In this document: positions 15,132 to 21,317 of the stretch, piece by piece
How the letters are laid out: each line of letters starts with the position of its first letter
How positions within the stretch are numbered: position 1 is the first letter of the stretch
NCBI GenBank assembly: GCA_904501945.1
Contig: CAJGCU010000004.1
Location: forward strand, 1 to 44,869
Reading direction: 5' to 3'
Length of the DNA: 44,869 nucleotides
DNA from: an uncultured Bacteroidaceae bacterium
Lineage (GTDB): Bacteria > Bacteroidota > Bacteroidia > Bacteroidales > Bacteroidaceae
The notes under the pieces: generated by a model
The model's database searches: none
Told to the model about the DNA's origin: nothing
The model's input: only the letters and a program-made list of their open reading frames with translations
Made by a program: the position numbers and the translations under genes

Positions 15132-15815
15132 ATGCACATGAATGACATGGACGCAGGCTTGATGCCTCCCCCGAAGGCGGAGCGGCAAATCAAGTCGAAG
15201 GAGCGTGTGTCGAAGCATGGCGAGGTTTTCACCGCCGAACGGGAGGTGAACGCGATGCTCGACCTTGTGAAGCAGGAAACGGAGCGTATCGAGAGCCGTT
15301 TTCTGGAGCCGGCGTGTGGCGACGGCAACTTCCTCATTGAGATTTTTCGCCGCAAGCTGGCGGTGTGCGAAGAGCGTGTCAAGAAGAAGCAGTTCACCCA
15401 GTTGCAGTATGAGAAGCATGCTGTTTGGGCGGTGAGCAGCATCTACGGCATCGAACTCCTGCCCGACAATGCCGAGACTTGTCGGCAACGACTCTACCAC
15501 TACTTTTGTCAGCAGTACAAGCAACTGTTTGGCGATGCGTGCAAACCCACGTGTCGCGAGGCGGTGGCGTATCTGCTGGAGCGCAACATCATCATGGGCG
15601 ATGCCTTGACCTATCGGCGTGTCGACCATCCCGACGAGTGGATTGTGGTGAGCGAATGGTCATTCATCGGCGACGGGAAGGTGGTGCGCCGCGATTACAG
15701 CTTCTCCTACTTGGTGGCGACGGGACAGGGTGGCGACCTCTTCAGCGATATTCCCTGCGACACCTTCCCTCCTGTGTACTTCTTGAACCTGAACCATCAA
15801 GCCTATGAAAACTAA
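15132..15815 (+). CDS. DNA methyltransferase-like protein without NPPY motif, restriction-modification component
   Basis: The 227-residue protein resembles the AdoMet-binding half of an N6-adenine methyltransferase: HGEVFTAEREVNAML, motif I FLEPACGDGNFLIEI (residues 57-71), GIELLPDNAETCRQRLYHYF and NIIMGDALTY. No (D/N)PP(Y/F) catalytic motif follows, and the protein ends soon after GDLFSDIPCDTFPPVYF. It may be a cofactor-binding or structural partner of the next gene, which has its own motif I and NPPY. A GTG at 15120 is an alternative start; ATG 15132 is the first ATG in frame. The 3' end overlaps the next gene by 11 bp, supporting joint translation. Three inverted repeats precede it. Confidence 0.75.
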   Translation: MHMNDMDAGLMPPPKAERQIKSKERVSKHGEVFTAEREVNAMLDLVKQETERIESRFLEPACGDGNFLIEIFRRKLAVCEERVKKKQFTQLQYEKHAVWAVSSIYGIELLPDNAETCRQRLYHYFCQQYKQLFGDACKPTCREAVAYLLERNIIMGDALTYRRVDHPDEWIVVSEWSFIGDGKVVRRDYSFSYLVATGQGGDLFSDIPCDTFPPVYFLNLNHQAYEN

Positions 15816-17295
15816 CACGTACAATCCCGATGTGCTCAACTGCCTTGCCAACTTGAGCAACGATGAGGTGTTCACGCCTCCTTCACTTGCCAATCAGGTG
15901 CTTGACCTGTTGCCGAAAGAGGTGTTCAATTCTCCCGAAACAACCTTTCTCGACCCAGTGTCGAAGTCGGGTGTTTTCCTTCGCGAAATAGTCAAGCGGC
16001 TTGACCGAGGCTTGGAGCCTTTGATGCCCAATCGTCGAGAGCGCATTGAGCACATTCTGAAGAAGCAAGTGTTCGGCATTGCCATCACGGAACTCACTTC
16101 CCATCTTTCTCGCCGTTCGGTCTATTGTTCCAAAGATGCCAGCAGTGAGTATAGCGTTACTCGTTTCGCCACAGAAAGCGGCAACATCCTTTATCGTCCG
16201 CTCCATCATACATGGCAGAATGGCAAGTGCCGTTACTGCGGAGCCTCCCAAGAGGTGTATGACCGAGGCGACCAAGCCGAACAATATGCCTATCAGTTTA
16301 TTCACACAGACAAACCACACACATTATTTAATAATATGAAGTTTGACGTAATTATTGGGAATCCTCCGTATCAGCTGAGCGATGGAGGAGCACAAGCAAG
16401 TGCTATGCCGATATATCATAAATTTGTCATGCAGGCAAAGAAACTAAATCCACGATATTTAGTGATGATTACACCATCTCGTTGGTTTGCAGGTGGACGT
16501 GGGTTGGATGATTATAGAAATGAGATGCTGAATGATAGAAGACTTCGTGCTATATGTGATTATATAGATGCTTCAGAATGTTTCCCTGGTGTAGAAATAA
16601 AAGGTGGAATCTCTTATTTCATGTGGGAGAAGGATTATAGCGGTGATTGTACTGTTTCCACTTTTAGCGGAGGCTCTGTCATTTCACAGATGAAGCGTCC
16701 TTTATTGGAGAAAGGTTCTGATGTTTTTATTCGATATAATGAAGCGATTTCTATATTTAGAAAAGTGAGAGGGAAGAAAGAACCGACTATTGATGAGCAA
16801 ATAAGCTCTCAGAAACCTTTTGGGTTAAGAACTTTCTTCCAAGGTGAAAAAGTTAAGAAAGATGGGTGGATTAAAGTTTATGCAAATCACAATGTCGGTT
16901 ATGTATCTCCTGATATGATTAGTCAAAATGCCTCTTGGATAGACAAACATAAGATTATATTGCCTCGTGCAATAGGTTCTGGAGATAGTAAAGAAGACCT
17001 TGTAAAGCCAATATACTCAGAACCAGGATCCTGCTGTACAGAAACATATGTGGTTTTAGGACCATATCATAACAAAAATGAGATAGATAATGTGATGAGT
17101 TATATTGGGACAAAATTCTTTCACTTCATGCTTACCTTAAAGAAGAATACCATGATGGCTCCTAAAACTGTTTATTCCTTTGTCCCCCTCCAAGACTTCT
17201 CTCATCCGTGGACAGATGAAATGCTATACAAGAAGTATGGTTTAACCGATGAAGAAATAGCTTTTATAGAGAGCATGATTCGCCCGATGGAATGA
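15805..17295 (+). CDS. Adenine-specific DNA methyltransferase, Eco57I-like
   Basis: This 496-residue protein has the order of a class gamma/Eco57I-type N6-adenine methyltransferase: EVFTPPSLANQVLDLLP, a motif I-like FLDPVSKSGVFLREI (48-62), FGIAITELTSHL and catalytic FDVIIGNPPYQL (NPPY at 186-189). A CRYCGA pair of cysteines near 142-145 may bind zinc. After NPPY come MQAKKLNPRYLVMITPSRWF and a region expected to recognise the target. The gene is GC-rich and codon-biased up to about 16325, then clearly AT-rich to the stop, a sign that the recognition half was exchanged by recombination. It overlaps the upstream gene. It would mark host DNA so the island's nuclease/helicase spares it (inference). 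Confidence 0.85.
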   Translation: MKTNTYNPDVLNCLANLSNDEVFTPPSLANQVLDLLPKEVFNSPETTFLDPVSKSGVFLREIVKRLDRGLEPLMPNRRERIEHILKKQVFGIAITELTSHLSRRSVYCSKDASSEYSVTRFATESGNILYRPLHHTWQNGKCRYCGASQEVYDRGDQAEQYAYQFIHTDKPHTLFNNMKFDVIIGNPPYQLSDGGAQASAMPIYHKFVMQAKKLNPRYLVMITPSRWFAGGRGLDDYRNEMLNDRRLRAICDYIDASECFPGVEIKGGISYFMWEKDYSGDCTVSTFSGGSVISQMKRPLLEKGSDVFIRYNEAISIFRKVRGKKEPTIDEQISSQKPFGLRTFFQGEKVKKDGWIKVYANHNVGYVSPDMISQNASWIDKHKIILPRAIGSGDSKEDLVKPIYSEPGSCCTETYVVLGPYHNKNEIDNVMSYIGTKFFHFMLTLKKNTMMAPKTVYSFVPLQDFSHPWTDEMLYKKYGLTDEEIAFIESMIRPME

Positions 17296-17306
17296 TGGCG
17301 AGGATA

Positions 17307-17387
17307 CCTCAAAAGTGGTAAGACTCTCACCGTTCCATCGATAAGACTCTCACCGTTCCATAGGTGAGACTCTCACCACTTTTGAGG
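17307..17387. repeat. 81-bp palindromic repeat element, copy 1 (three GGTGAGACTCTCACC-type units)
   Basis: Arms 17307-17331 and 17363-17387 are inverted copies matching at about 22 of 25 positions (outer part CCTCAAAAGTGGT). Inside, the AGACTCTCACC word occurs three times with a ~21-23-base period; two units are followed by GTTCCAT. It begins 11 bases after the methyltransferase stop and may act as a terminator. The second copy, at 44042-44124, also follows a gene stop. Confidence 0.75.
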
Positions 17388-17394
17388 CTGTGGA

Positions 17395-17404
17395 GGGGGG
17401 GGGG
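17395..17404 (+). repeat. Poly-G tract (G10)
   Basis: Ten consecutive G, just after the palindromic element and about 57 bases before the -33 region of the four-helix-bundle gene. It lies outside coding sequence. Tracts of this length slip readily in replication and in sequencing. Confidence 0.7.
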
Positions 17405-17460
17405 AAGATAGGGAAAGGAAACAAAAACAAAGGCGCTCTTTGGCATTTTGTGGGAATTTA

Positions 17461-17492
17461 TTGCTTGGATTGAGAAGAAAGTTGTATCTTTG
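17461..17492 (+). promoter_or_regulatory. Promoter of the four-helix-bundle gene
   Basis: TATCTTTG at 17485-17492 is a perfect -7 box, with TTG at 17461-17463 at the expected -33 distance. The expected transcription start is within a few bases of the ATG at 17506, so the leader is very short. Confidence 0.7.
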
Positions 17493-17505
17493 TATTCAAA
17501 ACACA

Positions 17506-18192
17506 ATGAGGATGAACAACGAAACAACTCAATCATCCCAAGACAACCCGACCGAAAAGCAGGTGTTGCGCAAACAGGCTAATTGGGAAGGACTCTACTT
17601 CTATCAGAAGGCGAATGTGCTCTACCAAATGACCTTTGCCTTCACCAAGCGTTTCCTCACACGGGGCGACCGCACTATCGACCAGATGGTGCAGGCGGCT
17701 CGTTCGGGCAAACAGAACATCGTGGAAGGCTCTGCCGATGGGGTCACCTCGATGGAGATGGAACTGAAACTCCTGAATGTGGCTCGCAGTAGCATGAAGG
17801 AACTGAAAGAAGACTATGAGGACTATCTCACCTCGCGCCACTTGTCGCGCTGGGAGGTGGGGCATGCTCGCTATGACGGCATGCTCAAGTTCTGCCGTCA
17901 ACACAACGGCATCGACAGTTACCAACCTTTCTTTGAGAAATGGACGGCAGAGGAGATGGCGAACATTGCCCTGACTCTCTGCCACATGGTAGATAGGATG
18001 ATGACCACCTATCAAAAGCAGCGTGAGCAGGAGTTTATCACCGAAGGGGGTATCAAGGAGCGCATGACTGCTGCCCGACTGGGCTACCGAACGAATCAGC
18101 GGGAGGAGATAGCCCGGCTGAAGCAGGAACTGGATGCTGCCAACAGGCGGATAGTGGAACTGGAAAGGATATTGAAAGCGAAGGAGGGGTAG
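17506..18192 (+). CDS. Four-helix-bundle protein with C-terminal suffix domain
   Basis: The 228-residue protein matches the four-helix-bundle (S23/intervening-sequence-protein-like) family in residues ~20-165: WEGLYFYQKANVLYQMTFAF, DQMVQAARSGKQNIVEG and a third helix LLNVARSSMKELKEDYEDYL. The rest is a basic and then heptad-like suffix (GGIKERMTAARLGYRTNQRE, EEIARLKQELDAANRRIVEL) likely to form a coiled coil. I recall this as the four-helix-bundle-suffix type. Function is unknown; the location between methyltransferase and helicase/nuclease suggests an assembly or nucleic-acid-binding partner. The frame is open from 17440, but the promoter decides for ATG 17506 or 17512. Confidence 0.8.
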   Translation: MRMNNETTQSSQDNPTEKQVLRKQANWEGLYFYQKANVLYQMTFAFTKRFLTRGDRTIDQMVQAARSGKQNIVEGSADGVTSMEMELKLLNVARSSMKELKEDYEDYLTSRHLSRWEVGHARYDGMLKFCRQHNGIDSYQPFFEKWTAEEMANIALTLCHMVDRMMTTYQKQREQEFITEGGIKERMTAARLGYRTNQREEIARLKQELDAANRRIVELERILKAKEG

Positions 18193-18208
18193 TGCTTGTC
18201 AGGTCATT

Positions 18209-18298
18209 CTAGTTTTTCTAGCCCTTCTAGCCTATCTAGATGGGCTAGAAGGGCTAGAAAAACTAGGAAAACTAGATAGGCTAGAAAGACTAGAAGCC
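18209..18298. repeat. 9-bp-period CTAG array, ten perfect units, containing a 24-bp perfect hairpin
   Basis: CTAG stands at the start of every 9-base unit from 18209 to 18290, ten units without exception; the other five bases vary (for example CTAGCCCTT, CTAGAAGGG). Segments 18209-18232 and 18243-18266 are perfect reverse complements, giving a strong hairpin with a 10-base loop. It separates the four-helix-bundle gene from the helicase gene by 155 bp and could act as a terminator or a protein-binding array. Confidence 0.85.
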
Positions 18299-18347
18299 CC
18301 GAAAAACTCCCACAAAAATCAAGAGTGCCATAAACAAAAAACGGCTT

Positions 18348-21176
18348 ATGGCGACAACAGAATTACTACAAGCCAGAGTGGAGGGGCAGCCTTCCATCTA
18401 TGCTTACGAGCTGCCCGAGGTGCCTTCGCATCGCGGGATGCTGAAGGTGGGCTACACCGTAAGAACCGCTGAGGAGCGGGTGGCGGAGCAGTGCAGGACT
18501 GCTCATCTGAAGTATAAGATTGTGCTGGTGCGCTCTGCCATGAAGGCGGACGGCACTTCGTTTGACGACCATGCGGTGCATCGCCTTCTGCGCGAAGCTG
18601 GGTTTTCCAACCCCGAAGGCGAATGGTTTCGCTGTTCCGTCAGGGATGTGGAACGTGCCATCAAGGCTGTGAAGGCTGGAAGCGAGACAATGCTGGAGCG
18701 CACGGAAACGTTTGCTATGCGCCCTGAACAGGCGGCGGCTGTAAAGAAGACGGCTGAATACTTTGAGGCATTCTATCGTGAGGAGGTGGCAGCTGGACGA
18801 ACGGGAGAAACGGGGTCGCCGCAGCTGATTCCTCACTTTCTCTGGAATGCCAAGATGCGTTTCGGAAAGACTTTCACGACCTATCAGCTGGCGCTCCGCA
18901 TGGGGTGGAAGCGTCTTTTGGTGCTGACTTTCAAGCCTGCGGTGAAGACGGCTTGGAAGGAGGACTTGCTGACACACAAGGACTTTGAAGGCTGGCAGTT
19001 TTGCGAGAAGGGAGAGAATGCCCAGTTCAATTGTGTGGATGAACGACATCCCTTTGTGTGTTTCGCTTCTTTTCAGGATGTGCTGGGGCGCAATGCGGCA
19101 GGTGGCATCAAGGCGACGAACGAGTGGATTCAGGAGGTGGAGTGGGATTGCATCGTGTTGGACGAGTATCATTATGGCGCATGGGGCAGGCATGCCAAGG
19201 AGTTTTACAGCAAGCAGGATGTGGAGCAGCTGGCGCGTGCGGTTGAGATGGGAGAGCTGATGGCTGAGGATGCTGAAAGCCGCAAGGAAATGGACAGCCG
19301 TGAACTGTATGACGAGGGGCTGATGCCGCTTTCGACTCGTGCTTATCTTTATTTGTCAGGTACTCCTTTTAGGGCTATCAGCACAGGAGAGTTTATCGAA
19401 GAACAGATTTACAACTGGACCTACTCGGACGAGCAGAAAGCCAAAGAGGACTGGAAAGGAGAGAAAAACCCATACCTGCCGCTGCCAAAGATGGTGATGA
19501 TGACTTATCAGCTGCCTGACAGCATCAAGGAAGTGGCTGACCAAGGAGAGTTTGACGAGTTCGACCTGAACGAGTTTTTCCGTGCTGACAACAGCGGATT
19601 TGCACATGAGGAACATGTGCAGAAGTGGCTCGACCTCATCAGAGGCAACTACAAAGAAAATATTATTACAGAACTGAAACTGGGAACGGAACGACCACCA
19701 ATGCCGTTCTCGGATGTGCGTCTGCACAGCTACTTGCAACACACCTACTGGTTCTTGCCATCGGTGGCCGCCTGCAAAGCGATGAAACATCTGATAGACA
19801 AGCCCATCAACCATTTTTACCACGACTACGAAGTGGTCGTGGCAGCAGGCAACGAAGCTGGCATGGGCGCAGAAGCTGTGCACCCCGTGTATGAAGCGAT
19901 GTCTTCAGAAGGTGACCCGCGGCTGAGCAAGACCATCACGCTCTCTTGCGGCAAACTCTCGACGGGTGTGACGGTGAGACCGTGGACGGGCATCTTGATG
20001 CTGCGCAATGCACGGTCGCCCGAAACTTATTTCCAGGCGGCATTTCGTGTACAGTCGCCATGGACAACACGCGACGAATGGGGTAAGGAAATTATCTTGA
20101 AGCCTTACTGCTACGTGTTCGACTTTGCCCCCAACCGCGCCTTGCGACAGGTGGAGGAATACAGCTGCCAACTCAATCTGCATGAGCCTAATCCAGAGAC
20201 GAAGGTGGAGGAGTTCATCCGTTTCTTGCCCGTACTGGCCTACGATGGCAGCTCGATGAAGGAGATTGATGCAGCAGGCATTCTCGACATGGCAATGAGC
20301 GGAACGACAGCTACGCTACTGGCAAGACGATGGGAAAGTGCCGTGCTGGTGAATGTGGACAATGTTACTCTCGCCCGACTGATGAACTCGCCTGAAGCGA
20401 TGAGAGCGCTGATGAACATTGAGGGGTTCCGTTCGCTGAATCAGGACATTGAGACCATCATCAACAAGAGCGAGCAGGTGAAGAAGGCCAAGCGTGAACA
20501 GGGGGATGGTATGTCGGCAACGATGAAGAGGGAACTGACGGAGGCGGAGAAGGAGTATAAGAGCAAGCGCAAGGAGATTCAGCAGAAGCTCATCAAGTTT
20601 GCAACCCGCATTCCTATATTCATGTATCTGACCGACTTCAGAGAGTATTCGCTGAAAGATGTCATCGTGAATTTGGAACCCGATCTGTTCCGAAAGGTGA
20701 CAGGATTGAATATCAGCGACTTTGAACTATTGGTAAGTCTCAACGTGTTCAACAGTGAACTGATGAACGATGCGGTGTATAAGTTCAAGCGTTATGAAGA
20801 CAGCAGTCTTGACTACACAGGCATTGACACACACAAAGGCACGATTATTGGCGGATGGGATACAGCTATTGAGAGAGCTATACTCTATCCTGAAGAAGCC
20901 AACATTTCCATCACGGAAACGGCTGAGAACAAAGATGTTATAAAAAGCAAAGAAGAGAAAGAACTGGAAACAAAAGAAGAGAAAAATATTCAGGACGTAG
21001 AGGAGCTGAAAGCAGCATGGAAGATGGTCAAAGAGGGCGACGCTGTTACACACAAGACTTTTGGAAATGGTGTGGTCAAATCCATTGACGGACGCTTCAT
21101 CATTGTCGCCTTTGCACAGAAGGAGTCAAGATTCCTCTATCCATGGGTGTTTGAACAGGGCTATCTCATGGCATGA
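18348..21176 (+). CDS. GIY-YIG/T5orf172-like domain fused to SF2 helicase, putative restriction translocase-nuclease
   Basis: This is a 942-residue fusion. Residues ~14-96 follow the GIY-YIG/T5orf172 pattern (SIYAYELPEV, LKVGYTVRTAEER, FDDHAVHRLLREAGF, GEWFRC); the usual catalytic Glu position appears to read Asp74. Residues ~160-660 are a restriction-type SF2 helicase: motif I AKMRFGKTFTT (RFGKT 171-175), motif II IVLDEYHYG (DEYH 272-275), motif III YLSGTPFRA (337-343), and late motifs including LSTGVTVRPWTGILML and ETYFQAAFRVQSPW. Charged helices (~690-760) follow. The last ~55 residues (DAVTHKTFGNGVVKSIDG) look like the Tudor-like tail of UvrD/PcrA-type helicases. It likely translocates on DNA and cuts unmodified targets with the methyltransferases upstream. 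Nuclease activity is inference. Confidence 0.8.
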   Translation: MATTELLQARVEGQPSIYAYELPEVPSHRGMLKVGYTVRTAEERVAEQCRTAHLKYKIVLVRSAMKADGTSFDDHAVHRLLREAGFSNPEGEWFRCSVRDVERAIKAVKAGSETMLERTETFAMRPEQAAAVKKTAEYFEAFYREEVAAGRTGETGSPQLIPHFLWNAKMRFGKTFTTYQLALRMGWKRLLVLTFKPAVKTAWKEDLLTHKDFEGWQFCEKGENAQFNCVDERHPFVCFASFQDVLGRNAAGGIKATNEWIQEVEWDCIVLDEYHYGAWGRHAKEFYSKQDVEQLARAVEMGELMAEDAESRKEMDSRELYDEGLMPLSTRAYLYLSGTPFRAISTGEFIEEQIYNWTYSDEQKAKEDWKGEKNPYLPLPKMVMMTYQLPDSIKEVADQGEFDEFDLNEFFRADNSGFAHEEHVQKWLDLIRGNYKENIITELKLGTERPPMPFSDVRLHSYLQHTYWFLPSVAACKAMKHLIDKPINHFYHDYEVVVAAGNEAGMGAEAVHPVYEAMSSEGDPRLSKTITLSCGKLSTGVTVRPWTGILMLRNARSPETYFQAAFRVQSPWTTRDEWGKEIILKPYCYVFDFAPNRALRQVEEYSCQLNLHEPNPETKVEEFIRFLPVLAYDGSSMKEIDAAGILDMAMSGTTATLLARRWESAVLVNVDNVTLARLMNSPEAMRALMNIEGFRSLNQDIETIINKSEQVKKAKREQGDGMSATMKRELTEAEKEYKSKRKEIQQKLIKFATRIPIFMYLTDFREYSLKDVIVNLEPDLFRKVTGLNISDFELLVSLNVFNSELMNDAVYKFKRYEDSSLDYTGIDTHKGTIIGGWDTAIERAILYPEEANISITETAENKDVIKSKEEKELETKEEKNIQDVEELKAAWKMVKEGDAVTHKTFGNGVVKSIDGRFIIVAFAQKESRFLYPWVFEQGYLMA

Positions 21177-21180
21177 GAGC

Positions 21181-21288
21181 AGCCCGTTCTTCCCTTTTTC
21201 ACACAAATGTCTGTACATTTTTTACCTTTTAATACAATAATGTAGAGATTTTCACGTTTCTTATTATAGAAGTATGTAAGAACGGGCT
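21181..21288. terminator. Long-range inverted repeat at the right end of the island
   Basis: AGCCCGTTCTT (21181-21191) and AAGAACGGGCT (21278-21288) are perfect 11-bp arms with an 86-base AT-rich loop; TTTTGAG follows the right arm. It lies between the helicase stop and the sprA start, and could end island transcription or form part of the sprA leader. Confidence 0.45.
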
Positions 21289-21317
21289 TTTGAGAGTCCC
21301 TCAACACGAAAAAAGGT

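Noticed and set aside
17307..17387. Possible short CRISPR array
   Set aside because: Units are palindromic with near-identical 7-9-base spacers, only three units, no cas genes; it is an intergenic repeat element.
18209..18298. Possible tRNA or structured RNA gene
   Set aside because: The hairpin arises from a 9-bp CTAG grid and shows no tRNA arms or known RNA motif.
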